Origin: Cymodocea nodosa
Lineage: Eukaryota > Streptophyta > Magnoliopsida > Alismatales > Cymodoceaceae
Reading direction: 5' to 3'
NCBI GenBank assembly: GCA_036874045.1
Contig: CM072338.1
Coordinates: 15,646,501 to 15,710,500, forward strand
Length of the DNA: 64,000 nucleotides
The notes under the pieces are model-generated. The model was not told the DNA's origin and searched no databases. It worked only from the letters and a program-made list of their open reading frames with translations. Shown here piece after piece: positions 35,893 to 47,214 of the stretch (positions within the stretch are counted from its first letter, which is position 1; each line of letters opens with the position of its first letter). The translations under genes were made by a program, and so were the position numbers.

Positions 35893-37589
35893 CGCTGTTA
35901 TTTTCGAAGGATTTTGGGAGGTATAGTTTCTATTCATGGAAGCACGAAGCGTATTTAATGGAGAAAGTGATCGGCAAGTAATATTTACTTCTTGGGAGAC
36001 ATTTAATGAAATTTTGTTAGAAATGATAGGCAAATTTTACATTAGGAAATCTGAATGCTTTTGTTCTACATAATCAATGGTAAGCAGATTTTTATGCCTC
36101 ATCAATCTCAAACAATGTAGTCATATATACTCTGATCAATCGGGAACCTGTGCCTTACCGACTAGAGACTTTCACGGGTATGCTCAAATGCCGAATATAT
36201 ATGTTTGTCTTTTGAAACAGGATTTACTCCATCTACATTTTCCTTTAGAATTTGTACTTGATCATAAATTTAGTTGTCAAGTAATGTTCAGAAAACCTCT
36301 TGCAGCGATGATTTCGTAATGTAGTTCGTTTGTTCGGGTCTGATCAAGACAAGAGTCATTGAAAAGGGTTTTACATGTTTTCCCCTCACCCTTGTATGTA
36401 GGTTCGTTTACCTTTTGCCGTCGTGTGAACGTTCGCCTCCGCCTCCGCCTCGCACGCATTTTATTGTATTCCTGCCGTCATTTCCCCTCTTTGATGGGTC
36501 AATAGTTGTCAATGGTGGTCTAATCGACCGACAAGGTGGACCTTTTTCCTAAATTCTTGGACAATGTATAAGTACTTATTTTAACTTTTATTTTCGTTAG
36601 ATTTTGGATTTATAAACAAGTCTTCCTTTTCGTTAAGACTTTTTGTTATTTTTTTATTTCCCTTTACCTAACTTTCTTAATTTTCCTTTCTGTTAGGTGT
36701 ATAAGCGGATTCCTTATAAATTCAGCTGTATTATCAGTGTTCCTTGTTTTTTTCCTTTTTGCAAAAAAGGGCCTATCCAGTTACTTAAGTAAATGGCAAC
36801 ACGTTGGGATGTATTGGGATTCATTGTCTATTTTGAGTTGATCAATTGTAAATTTAAATACTACCCATCATCAAGAGAACAAAGAGCGAAAGCAATAGGT
36901 TTGATGCTGATCTACCTGAAACATTTACTGCGTCTCCGAGGAATGCGAGGCATGGCGCGAACTAATTTCCAAATCAACAATCTTGTCTACTTCACGTGAA
37001 AGCATATTAAAATAATAAAAAATAAGTATTTTATTATCTTTTTATCATGAATTAGAACCTTTGAAAAATCAGTATTCAAATTCTAGGTATCAAAAACGTG
37101 TCGTCAACTCATTTAGACGCAGAAATACATTTAAATAAAAGGAGAAAACAATAATTAATCTTGTTACTCTCTTTTCTTTTGTATTCTTCAGGATTGGACT
37201 TCCTTTCTTTATTTCTTGTTTGGGCACTTGTATTCTTAATCTTTTCTTTTGTAACCTAATGATGATGGTTTCATAGCTAAGGATTTAAGTTAATTTAATC
37301 TTTCTTGTTGCATTAGAAAAAAAAAATCAGGGTACCAAAAAGATTCGTACTTGTCGGAAATCATAAGAAAATTCTATAGCGTAACAAGGACATAATGGAA
37401 AGAAACGACTAATAGAAAATATTTTAAAAAAATCATTACAAAACAAAAGAAAATAGGAAAAAAAAAAAAAATCCTGTGTAGTAGTACACGTGGAACTGCT
37501 TAAAACGTACACGTAGATCTGTATAAAATATTAAGAAAATTCTGTAATATAAAAAATATATATATATATATATTATATGAAATATTTCT
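35893..37589. other. Intergenic between convergent RPF1 and MADS genes
   Basis: Contains the RPF1 3' untranslated region and mostly AT-rich spacer. A short open frame at 36793-36999 has no recognisable relatives and no coding bias. An A13 run lies near 37459 and an AT run at 37556-37572. Confidence 0.45.
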
Positions 37590-38681
37590 CTACTGCTGGA
37601 AAGAGGAATCGGAGAGCCCCCAGGCAGCCTGTCGAGGTTGATCACCGGACCAGAGGTCGGAGAAGAACCAGCCATCGTCATCATGGTCAGCAGCAGTCCC
37701 GGCGACAGGTAGTCCGTAATCCATCGACGCCCATGTGCTACCATCGTCGACGTCGTAACAAGGGATGGTTGGCGTGATGCCGTGGCCCGCTTGCTGCAGC
37801 ATGAAGTGCATCTCCTCCTGTCGGTCGCCGGCGCCAGCATCCTCCTCAAGAAACCGCATCTGCTCCAACTCGTGGCGTTCTCGTTCGTGGTCGATCGATG
37901 TCTGATGGCACCCTTGAAGGAGTTGCAGAGGGTACCCATCATCTTCTCCAACAAAAATCATCTCCCCCGTCTGTTGGCCCCCGCCTGTGGTTGTCAAGCC
38001 GTCTTGGTGAAGCAGAGAATACTGCTGCTGCTTCACTTGCTCACCATTGGGCTCTTCTTCTGTATATAGTGTTTGTATCATCTCTTCGTTGGAGAACAGT
38101 AGCTCGCTAAATTCTTGTTCGTCGGCGAGTTGTGATCGTTGTTCAGAGTCGATGATGTTGTCTTCTCGTTTGTGATCGTCAAAGACATGATGTTGGAGGT
38201 AAAGTATTCTCTGATCGATCGTTTCTAACCTATCTTCTAAGAATCGTTCGAATTCCTTTAACTGTGTGAAATCCATGACATCTATAAAAGTAGGAGAAAC
38301 CGAGAGGGCGACGCCTGCAGCAGCAGCAGAAGCACTAACACCACCACCCCTGCACACCCGCTGGAGTTCCGACCTGAGCTTCTCGATCTGGGTTATCCTG
38401 AAGCTGGTCATGTCGTGGCCCCACCGCCGCTTTTCCTCCTCGGGGACCCTGACGTAGCGGTGGATGATGGGGAGCACCTGCTCCTTGTCCTCCGGCCACG
38501 TCAGGGGCCGTTGTTGGGCGTTGTCGGGGCCGTAGCAGACGACGAAGGTGGGGACGTCGCAGAGTGTCTGCAGCTCCATGGCCGCCTTCATCATCCCCTT
38601 GCTCCTCTTCAGGAACGTGCTCCTCCGCTTCCTCGGTTCCTCGATCAGCGTCAACGGCGTTCTTCCTCTCCTCTTCGGCAT
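37590..38681 (-). CDS. Type I MADS-box transcription factor (M-gamma-like)
   Basis: Single-exon gene of 363 residues, as is usual for type I MADS genes. The MADS domain fills residues 1-60 with RKRRSTFLKRSKGMMKAAME and LQTLCDVPTFVVCYGPD, then TWPEDKEQVLPIIHRYVRVP. The WP motif and the following helix (ITQIEKLRSELQRV) are like the M-gamma group (AGL80/PHERES type). There is no K domain; the rest is glutamine- and acid-rich, consistent with an activation region. M-gamma factors act mainly in the female gametophyte and endosperm. The start region differs from the common MGRxK opening (MPKRRGRTPLTLIEEP), but basic residues contacting DNA are kept. Just upstream is an AT run at 38755-38772 that could serve as a TATA region. 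Assignment to M-gamma rather than M-alpha is moderately sure. Confidence 0.9.
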   Translation of the reverse strand: MPKRRGRTPLTLIEEPRKRRSTFLKRSKGMMKAAMELQTLCDVPTFVVCYGPDNAQQRPLTWPEDKEQVLPIIHRYVRVPEEEKRRWGHDMTSFRITQIEKLRSELQRVCRGGGVSASAAAAGVALSVSPTFIDVMDFTQLKEFERFLEDRLETIDQRILYLQHHVFDDHKREDNIIDSEQRSQLADEQEFSELLFSNEEMIQTLYTEEEPNGEQVKQQQYSLLHQDGLTTTGGGQQTGEMIFVGEDDGYPLQLLQGCHQTSIDHERERHELEQMRFLEEDAGAGDRQEEMHFMLQQAGHGITPTIPCYDVDDGSTWASMDYGLPVAGTAADHDDDGWFFSDLWSGDQPRQAAWGLSDSSFQQ

Positions 38682-38989
38682 CTCGCCGGAGCTGAAAGAA
38701 GGATGGTGGCGGGAGGAGGAATGGTTTGAAAGACGGAAGACGTCCGACGAGCGTGATATATATATATATATCTAATACAGACACATGCCTGATGACGTCA
38801 TCATCTTGCTGTGCATAATTAAGACTGCTGCTGATATTATCGTCTTATTAGGAAAGATCAGCTGTATATAATCTTCTTTCCTATAATTGAGTAATGGGAA
38901 GATCATGACAATTTTCCTCCATTCTGAAGTGGACTTCTTGGTCGAACTTCTTGAATTTCATCCCGTTAGAATATCAATCAACCCCAACA

Positions 38990-39008
38990 AAAAAAAAAAA
39001 AAAAAAAA
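38990..39008. repeat. Poly-A run
   Basis: About 19 consecutive A bases followed by an A-rich stretch to about 39040. It could be the tail of a retroelement on the plus strand, but no body was recognised. Confidence 0.7.
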
Positions 39009-39639
39009 GGATAAAAGAAGAAAAGACTTTAAAAGAAAAGGACTTGACATATTTACAATATCTGCAGATAAAAATAGTTGATTATATTCTCAAAAGAGAT
39101 TGTTCCTTGGTAAGCTTGTCATGAAATAATTCAAATCTTAATTTGATGATATTTAGACAAGGTGACCACTTGTCCTCGTTATTTTTTCTTATCGTTCCTC
39201 ATTTCTTGGATAGATTTTTAAATCTTAGTGTAAGTAATAACATTATACAATGGTCCTCTCCTCATGTGCTTACTATTCAATATGCTGATGATATTATTAT
39301 TTTTCTGTAAGCTTCAAATTTCAATAGTTCATTTTTGTAAACTTTTGCCAGTTACCTACAACTCAGAGGATCAAGAAAAAGAATCTGAACTACCATCATC
39401 ATCAGCAATAAGTACAATAGCAATCAGTAGGCCGTAGCTTAGTGGTTGCATGTCAATCACACAAGATTGAAGCCTACGGTGAAGTTTGAGTTGGGGTATT
39501 ATTTTAGGCAACAATTCAAACCTGTAACTTAAAGATTAAAGACAAACCTCCTGACTACTTAGAAGGAACAATGATACTCAGCTCACATAACTAATTTCCA
39601 ATTAGCAGGTCAATTTGAGAATGGTCATTCCCATGTATA

Positions 39640-40210
39640 GCACATCTTCGACTCTAGGTTATAGTTTAATACAATTCAGTTTATAATTCAATATAATATA
39701 AGTGGCATTTTAATATAATTTAGATTATATTTCAATGCATTTCAGGTTTCATTTTAATACGATTTGGATTTGGGCTTTATTTTTGGCATTTTTATTAATA
39801 TTTATAAAAGCAAACATATTGTTCCAGGTATCAATATCTATAATTTTTTGGATTAAAAAATAAAAAAATTTGACAAATCATGAGAGATGAAATATCTTTA
39901 TTATATTTTATTATAACTATCCATTCTAGTCTTCGTATTATCATTATTATTTATACCAATACACATATTTCCCCAAGCATCAATATTTATAATTTTCCTA
40001 ATTAAAAATAGAAAAATTTTACCATTCAAAATTTTTTCTCCAAATTTTTTCAAATTCATCTTTTTCTAAGATAATCACCAAGATACAAATATTAAATACA
40101 ATTCAAATTATTATTCAATATATCTAATGTTACATTTAAATACAAGCTAAGTTACATTTCAAATCATTAAAATTCAGGTTATATTTAATTACAATCTAGT
40201 TTGGGATACT
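39640..40210. repeat. AT-rich repeat, family copy 1
   Basis: Contains AATCATGAGAGATGAAATAT, TTTATACCAATACACATAT, CATCAATATTTATAATTTTC, CTAATTAAAAATAGAAAAAT, ACCAAGATAC and repeated TATTTCAAT/ACAATT phrases. The same phrases in the same order occur at 44340-44930. Within the copy, the part GTATCAATATCTATAATTTT (about 39828) is a diverged earlier unit, so the array is partly tandem. No coding capacity. Confidence 0.65.
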
Positions 40211-40576
40211 AGTGTCAAGAAATCCAAGACTTCAGTGAACATAGCCCATGTAGCATGCACTTTCAAACTGCAACTCAACAAGCATTCAAAAAAGGAAAAA
40301 ACATCCAAACGGCCCCAGACGGCGCAAACTGCAACTCAATAAGCGTTACGACTTACAGTGAGTAGCCTTGAAGATATTAGCCATGCAATGGTTGGCACTA
40401 GAAGAAGGCACCGACATAAATTACAAGCAAATAGGATTAATGACATCCAGACGGGAGGCTAGACATGGGAACAACACTTGTATTGTGTAAGGGATCTCTT
40501 GTGTTGCACTTTCAATGCCAGGAGAGCCCCCCTAACCCAATTTAAGTGAGATGGCTCGTAAGAGGAGGATGCCCTT

Positions 40577-43500
40577 TCACTTGGCTTCCGTGAGTCTTTG
40601 TCGCATCAATTCTGGACTGACCATCTTGTTGACACTGCAAATATCATCAGCATTTTTAAATCCAGCAATGCGTTGGAAGAAAAATATGCAAAAATCTAAA
40701 GCCTTCTCAGGTGCAAGGAAGACCCAAACCAAAAGTAATACTGCAAGAATGTTTCAACAAAAATGTAGAACAGCAGGAGCTTTTGATTCTACAAATGCTT
40801 GCCTGCCCATGGTTGGAAACCCTAATTCAGTTATTACTGTAAGATTACATGAACTACTTTTAAATAACACAGAATTTCATACGAATTCTCATGCCATGCA
40901 AAGGCAGTAGATTGACAGCTTATATTCGAGAGTTTCTTCTATCCTTGTCTCGTTTCCTTAAGAAATTTCTTTCTAAGCAGAGATTTTCACAACTAGTAAT
41001 GGTAGCACTCACCGCAGGACATTATCCCCACTAAATATTGTCTCTCCGGTTATCCACTCAGGTACAATCTCCAATAACAAATTCAGCTGCTCTTCAACCT
41101 CAGCTGCAGATGTTGAAGTCAATTGATTCAGTTAATAAGCATGCTTTTTCCACAGTAAACACAATATGCTTAATATTAAGACTAATACAATTTTTACGAA
41201 AATTACTTACTTTTGTCAACAATGTCAATATGACCTGTAATAATCTTGCTAACAAGTTCTTGTCTTGTAAGAACCGATCGTTGAGCTGACTGGAAAATAA
41301 GATGGATTATGTCAAAAAGCTTCGGCAAGCATGCAATCATTTTATTCCTTCTCTTTGCTTCTGGATTTCCTGCTACCTGATCCTCCATTGATTTTCTTTC
41401 TTTTTCCATTACCTATTAACAATTGGTATAGTAGTCAGTGAGCAAAAAGAGTGCACGGTGAAGTACAGAGCTGATGAGACAAACTGTAACGAAGACATAA
41501 TCGGAAAGAGATTATTATTGACCTGTATTACTCTTTTTTAAAAGAAAATAAAAGCTTCAGAGTGTTTTTGCTAAAGATGGTTTTCGAATGGTATTGCATG
41601 ATGCCAATCGAAACATTAAAACACACAAGAAAACTAGAAGAAAACATCTCTTACTTGTATCATTTTCATAATATGTCTTCTCTAGCTTACAAGCAACATC
41701 AATAAATATGCTAATGAAGGTCGACATACCGATTGTAGCAAATACTTCGGCAGAAATCCAAGACTTGCATCATAGACTTCAACATCTGTTTCATTCTCAC
41801 CAAACATGTCTTTACCACTAGCCTCCGTATATGACAATGGTCGATTTACACACTTCCTAACAGGAGTCAAGCCATCATCCATTACTGTACAACTCTTTGG
41901 TGTTTTTGGTTCTGGAGTAACTGCCATCAACCTCAATGGAGTCGATACAACTTTTACAGGAGTTCTGTCCTTGCCATTTGTATCTTTTGCAGGAAAATCA
42001 TCACACTGGATTGTTTCTTCTGGAGAGCTGATAGTGTGCCTAAAGGTGTATCTTTCTGGCAATGCAACAGCAGGAGCAGATCCCACATCCACATCGGATG
42101 TAGGGACCACTTTGTCTACATGTGAGACCTTTTGTGAAAACCACCTTTTAAATGATCGAGGCATATGACAGGGAGTCATAGATTGCCCATCAAAAACAGC
42201 ATTTGATGTCTCAGGAAGCCTTGAAGCAATAGATGTTGAAGCCACATCTTCGGTTATATTGACACGCATGCTTCGTTTTGTGTAACCGAATGGCTCTGGT
42301 AAGGCATCTTCTGGAACATCGTCTCCCTGAGGATCGTTTAATTAATAGTCAGTGACCAAAATCGGAAGCACAGGAATAGTTAGATCAAATAAGAATTACA
42401 ATTTTAAATTTCCCTAAAAAACTCTCAAAAGATGTTGAATCATGAATATATCTAGCAAGCAGAAAAAGGACGATACCACAGTCTGTGTCATGGAAGACAA
42501 ACAACAAAGTGAGAAAAGTTGCAAGACAACACCATTTCCTGTTTCGGGATTGTGTTTGACCTTTCTCTGGGACTAGCATACAAAACATTTCTAACCGAAC
42601 AGACTTGCTATAGAATAAACTAGGATAAATAGCTCTAATGTCACAAAATTAAATCTGCATAGCTAACATTTTTACCTTTCTATTGCATGCGATGCAAATA
42701 AAAAATCCAACCTATTATTAGTGACTTCCAAATAAAATGAATTATACCTCAGGATAATCATTGTAAAACTTCTCAAGCCGTGCTCGGAAAGTCCTTTCCA
42801 GAAAATTATAGCCACTTTCTTTCTGATTAACGTTGCCCACAAATGCATCAACAATCAAGTCAATCTGAAGATCTGGCTTCATGCAACAAGTTGCATCATC
42901 GAGCTTATTGAACTTTTTGACCACAATGGCTTCAGGTAGTAGGTACTTCAATTGTGCTAAATGACCATGGGAAAACCTCCTATATGTACGATACAGAAAA
43001 CCATGACAGTTAAAGAACATGAGTGACAATATACCTATGCAGGTAACTGCTGATCTAGAGGGAAAAGGCCACAATACCAGCTCAAAAAGACAAACGAAAG
43101 AGGGAGCAATACCTATTCGTCAAACTTTCAATTTGGGGGCTAATGTTTGATAAAATGCACAATTGTCTCTTCAGCCGCAGCAGCCGAATGGCTCTGACCA
43201 TGCACTTAAAGAACTCTTCTAGAAGCTCATATCTACAAATACAACCAATGAAAAAAAACTCAAGCAAACTCTCAGAAATCGATCATCAAAATCCCCAATC
43301 AACTCACAGAAACAAAAAAACAAATTCTCGGAGAAAACGAATCCATATAAAAGAATCCTCACTTTTCCGGGAGCTTGGCGACCCTCAACCTCTTCCGCGC
43401 GAGATCAGGCAACCTCGACCCATCGGCAACCTTCTCCTCTACAGACGAAGACGAACAACCACCAGCATCTCTAGTCTCATCAGACGACCCTCCGCCCCAC

Positions 43501-43781
43501 TTCCGCTTCCTCTTTGAATCAAATCCAACCTTATTATTCCCGCCAACAGCAACACCACCACTCCCGGATTCTTCCCTCCCAACACTCCGCAGTCCCACGG
43601 CGGCCTTCTTGACCTGGTTCAAGGAGTACACCACGCCTTTCCCTCTGGGGAACCGGGGTGGCTGCGCGGACTTCTCGGGCGTCAAGATCTGGGTTGACAG
43701 AGAGGACGTCGCCTGCGAACGGGTCGTGGAGCGGCCGGCGGCGGTCTTGGTCGGGCTGGGGAAGGAGAAATCCGAGTCCAT
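40577..43781 (-). CDS. CDT1: CDT1 DNA replication licensing factor
   Basis: Seven exons: 43781-43363, 43232-43113, 42979-42748, 42326-41730, 41412-41211, 41103-41013 and 40634-40577 (TGA). All junctions are GT-AG and in phase, giving 572 residues, close to Arabidopsis CDT1a. The N-terminus is disordered and basic (residues 1-140). The geminin-binding/CDT1 fold begins at YELLEEFFKCMVRAIRLLRL and runs through LKYLLPEAIVV to DLIVDAFVGN (about 141-255). The C-terminal winged helix involved in MCM loading covers about 457-572 (LPKLFDIIHLIFQSAQRSVL, then QLNLLLEIVPEWI). CDT1 loads MCM2-7 on origins with ORC and CDC6 in G1. The chosen start is the methionine of MDSDFSFPSP; an in-frame ATG further upstream lies in the promoter region with E2F sites and is less likely. 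Assignment is firm; CDT1a versus CDT1b is not resolved. Confidence 0.94.
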
Positions 43782-43850
43782 TTGTTGGAGTAGGGCAAAA
43801 TGAGGGGTGGCGGGAGGCGGAAGACAGGAAGTACGGTAACGAATGGAGAT

Positions 43851-43875
43851 GGCGGGAAAGGCGGTATGGCGCGAA
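43851..43875 (-). promoter_or_regulatory. Two E2F-type sites upstream of CDT1
   Basis: GGCGGGAAA at 43851-43859 is the exact complement of the canonical E2F site TTTCCCGCC. GGCGCGAA at 43868-43875 is a second E2F-like core. They lie 70 to 95 bp upstream of the CDT1 ATG. CDT1 genes are known E2F targets at G1/S. Confidence 0.75.
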
Positions 43876-44339
43876 TCGGTGTGATTGGTACACGTGGCGA
43901 CGTGAGAAGGTTTCGCTCCCATTGGCTTTTCTTTAATAATATATATATATATTTTTTATAATCACATATTTAAACAATGGTGAAGATTCTATTTAAGATC
44001 TTTTTTTTATAGATTCGGCTCATATTAAATGGGATATTCTTACTAGGGTTATCTTTGTAATTTTCTTTAACGTATTTATATATCAGAAAATGCCTCAAAA
44101 ATGTTACAAGTATTTATCCCAAATCTTAAACTTTAATTTTTAAATATTTATATTATAAGTTAGATACATTAATTTGAAATATATTAAAAACGATGGTGAT
44201 TGTATAAGAAATGAACACATCCAGAAATATGATTAAGCTCACAGATTATTTAGCAACGAGAAGAAGAAAATAAAAAGAAAGAAGATGGCAATGAAACGGA
44301 GCTTACAGTTTAGTATAATTCATGTGACAATTTAAAATA

Positions 44340-44930
44340 AGCTAAGTTTGATTCAATACAGTGTATGTTAATATATTTGATGAATCATGAGAGATTAAAT
44401 ATCTTTACTATATATATATATGTATGTATAACTACATATTTTAGTTTTTGTATTTTCATTAATATTTATACCAGTACATATATCACTCTAAGAATCAAAA
44501 TTTGTATTTTTCTAATTAAAAATAGGAAATTTGCAAATCAAATTTTTTTCTCAATACTAACCAAGATTTATATATTTAATATAGTTTAATTTACAATTCA
44601 ATAAATCCAAGTTACGTTTAATCTATGTTGCATTTCAATACAATATAGGTTATATTTGGATATAATTCAAGTTAATATTTTTTATAATTATTTGTTCCAA
44701 GTTTAGTGATATTGACAATAGTACACATAAAATACTTATATTTTTCTAATAAAAAAATAGAAAATTTTACAATTCAAATATTTTAATGATTTTTTTTGGA
44801 GATGATTACCAAGATTTATATAGTCAATATATTGCAGGTTGTACATTCCAATAAATTTAATGCAGGGTAGGGTTATAATTTAATATAACCGGTTATATTT
44901 CAGTACAATTAGATTAATATTTTTGATGCA
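44340..44930. repeat. AT-rich repeat, family copies 2 and 3
   Basis: Shares AATCATGAGAGAT, AAATATCTTTA, AATATTTATACCAGTACA, TTTTTCTAATTAAAAATAGG, ACCAAGATTTATATA and ATTTCAATACAAT with the copy at 39640-40210, and repeats a shorter unit again at about 44690-44850. Together the copies bracket the CDT1 gene and end next to the tRNA gene. Confidence 0.65.
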
Positions 44931-44969
44931 GAGGAAAAAGAATTTGTGGAGGAGATCCTTTTGAGGGAT

Positions 44970-45041
44970 TGAACCCGACGTGAATCGAACACGCAACCTT
45001 CTGATCTGGAGTCAGACGCGCTACCATTGCGCCACGGATCC
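44970..45041 (-). tRNA. tRNA-Trp (CCA)
   Basis: Reverse complement folds as a complete tRNA. The acceptor strands are GGATCCG and CGGGTTC with discriminator A; the D arm contains GGCGCAATGGTAGCGC. The anticodon stem-loop TCTGACTCCAGATCAGA has CCA in the loop, and the T loop is TTCGATTC. There is no intron. A T-rich run (TTCTTTTTCC) follows about 30 bases downstream and can end polymerase III transcription. The sequence matches the nuclear plant tRNA-Trp type. Confidence 0.97.
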
Positions 45042-45799
45042 GATTTGGTTGTTTACGTTTTTAATTAAATAAACCTAATAAACCAGAAAATAAAAATAAA
45101 AATTGTCATCCATGAACACGGTCTCATATATACTTAAAATGAAAATTGCGAGACGAAAAAATGGATGTTTGTTGATGTTTGAGTGCTTATTTACTGACGG
45201 TTTATGAGTGGCGGAATTTTCTTTTCAGCACGGTAGAAGCAGATTAATTAATAATTAAAAAGAAATGCAGTTCCATTTCCACCACCAGGAAATTATGCTG
45301 TTCTTCTGAATTGCCTGGTAATTAGTGTTTGAATAATGGTTGTGTTTTCATGGAATTAATTATAGATACACTGATACAAAAGAGAGAGAATCTAATATTA
45401 CATGTAGAAATAATATCCGTTTATCAGAACTTTTACTTGGAATTAGAGTGAGTTGATTTCCATCATCTGCCACGGGTCACTTGTAAGTTTAGAAAAAAAT
45501 AAAAAGAAGTCACGGGTAAGGAGACATGTTTGATCAGGCAAAAGTGACATTTACTCGTTCGATGAATGATTATGAGCTGGAATTACTTAATTAAAGCGAT
45601 AGATGGTGGTGGAATTACATGTGGCACTGCATTGGATTAAATTACACAGCAGTTAATACAAAGGGGGGTTGGTCGAACCAGGAGGCTTTTAATTATATAT
45701 TTTATCATTGATCACAGGTTGAAGAGAAAGCCTAAATCCCATCATATATAATAAACTCAAAATGAAGCTCAGGGTGGGGAGGAGCTTCTCTGCGCATGA
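45042..45799. other. Intergenic, tRNA upstream and Lhca3 3' side
   Basis: Ordinary AT-rich spacer. About 45710-45799 is the likely 3' untranslated region of Lhca3. Nothing else recognised. Confidence 0.45.
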
Positions 45800-46867
45800 T
45801 TAATGGAACTTGAGACTGGTGAGAACGTTGTTGTTGACGGGGTCGGCCAAGTGGTCGAGGAGGTTCTGGAAGGGACCGACGCCGGTGACAAGCCCCTGGA
45901 TGAAGTATCCGAGGATGGCCAGCATGGCCAGCCTCCCGTTCTTCACCTCCTTCAGCTTCAACACCTTCAGGGACTCCTCGTCCTTCCCGAACCCAAGAGG
46001 GTTGAAGAAGGGCCCTCCCGGGTAGGCGGGGTCGCCGGAGCCACCGAGGCCCTTCTCCAGCCCCAGGAAGTACTGCTTCCCCATGGATCCTGGCTTCGCC
46101 CAGTCCTGGTACCGCCGGTGCTCCGCGAACCCCATCAGGGCCAGCTCCAGCACGAAGAGCGTGAACGGGTCGGCCCAGTAGTTGAACGTCCCCGCCGGCG
46201 GGATCACGCCGGACTTGAACCACGGGAGCGCAGTCTCCTGCGGGATGAGACCCAGCTTTCCGAAGATCTCCGGGGCTATGGCGCCCGCCGCACCCAGCAT
46301 GGCGAAGCGGCCGTTCATGATCTCCGCGTAGGCCAGCCACTTGGGCTCGACGAAGCCGCCCGTGCCCTCCGGGTCCGACAGGCCGAGCGGGTCGAAGCCG
46401 AAGTCACCGGGGAGACTGCATGCATGCATATATGAACCGCAATCAATCAATCAATTTTTTAGTATCACACAATTACGCTCATCAAACTTGATCAAATTCC
46501 TCTCCCACCTGCCGTCCAAGTACGAGAGACTTTGCTTGGAGGCAAACCACAGCTGCCTGCCGTCTCCTTGCTGGGCACCACAAAATCAAAACATTACGGC
46601 CATGAGATTATCATCATGTACGTACGATTAATTGAACACATATATGTTGATTGATCATTATACAGATATTAACTATATATGTATAATATATGCGTATGGC
46701 TAGGTAGTGACCTTGGCCGGGGGGGTGGAACTTGCTCTGACGACGAAGGTGGCCTTCCTGCTGGGAAAGCCAGAGGATCTGGAGGCGGCGAGGGGGAGCC
46801 TCCTTCCACCGAGGAGCTGTCTGCCAGCGGCCTCCATGGAGGAGGAGAGCAGAGCCTGGGCTGCCAT
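45800..46867 (-). CDS. LHCA3: Lhca3, light-harvesting chlorophyll a/b protein of photosystem I
   Basis: Three exons: 46867-46712, 46570-46509 and 46415-45800 (TAA), giving 277 residues. The first about 40 residues are a serine- and arginine-rich chloroplast transit peptide. The mature part opens with [19 protein letters not shown], then [20 protein letters not shown]. Membrane helix 1 carries the chlorophyll-binding [14 protein letters not shown], helix 2 includes [17 protein letters not shown], and helix 3 carries [18 protein letters not shown]. The end [19 protein letters not shown] is the Lhca3 signature. Lhca3 pairs with Lhca2 in the LHCI belt and holds far-red chlorophylls. The N of both ENGR/NGR helix motifs, seen in red-form Lhca proteins, is present only as the common NGR, so I draw no spectral conclusion. 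GC content and third-position GC are far above the surrounding DNA. Confidence 0.97.
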
Positions 46868-46897
46868 GCTGGTGGCTTCCGTTCGTTCCTCTGGATG

Positions 46898-46928
46898 GCC
46901 TGCCTGCCTGCCTGCCTGCCTGCCTGCC
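46898..46928. repeat. (TGCC)n tetranucleotide repeat
   Basis: Seven uninterrupted TGCC units followed by degenerate CCCG units, 30 to 60 bp upstream of the Lhca3 ATG and so probably in its 5' leader. Likely length-variable. Confidence 0.9.
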
Positions 46929-47092
46929 CGCCCGCCGGATCAGTGGTGGCTGGTTGGGTGGAGCAGGAGGTGAGATGTCAGATGAGACGAGACGACACAT
47001 GTATGTATTGATGGTTCGACGGCGGAGGAGAATCCAAGACTCATCTGGGTCGCCCAATGGGGCGGCGGCACGTCGGACGGTTGTGTCACCCC

Positions 47093-47137
47093 GGATAACG
47101 AGATCTTGTGGTGCATCGCCGAGGGCGGCCACGTGGA
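47093..47137 (-). promoter_or_regulatory. G-box and GATA motif upstream of Lhca3
   Basis: GCCACGTGGA (G-box) at 47128-47137 and GGATAACG (GATA/I-box core) at about 47093, some 230 to 270 bp upstream of the Lhca3 ATG, with CCAAT at about 47052. G-box plus I-box pairs are classic light-response modules in photosynthesis gene promoters. Confidence 0.5.
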
Positions 47138-47214
47138 TGGCCGTAAACCATCGTTTTAGATTTTCTTGCTCGCGGATTTCTTCATCTTTTTTTTGTGGCC
47201 ACCGGAGCACAACA

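Noticed and set aside
38335..38784. 149-codon minus-strand frame overlapping the MADS start
   Set aside because: Frame-shifted reading of the MADS domain with no relation to any family.
45803..46435. 210-codon plus-strand frame over Lhca3
   Set aside because: Antisense shadow of the highly GC3-biased Lhca3 exon.
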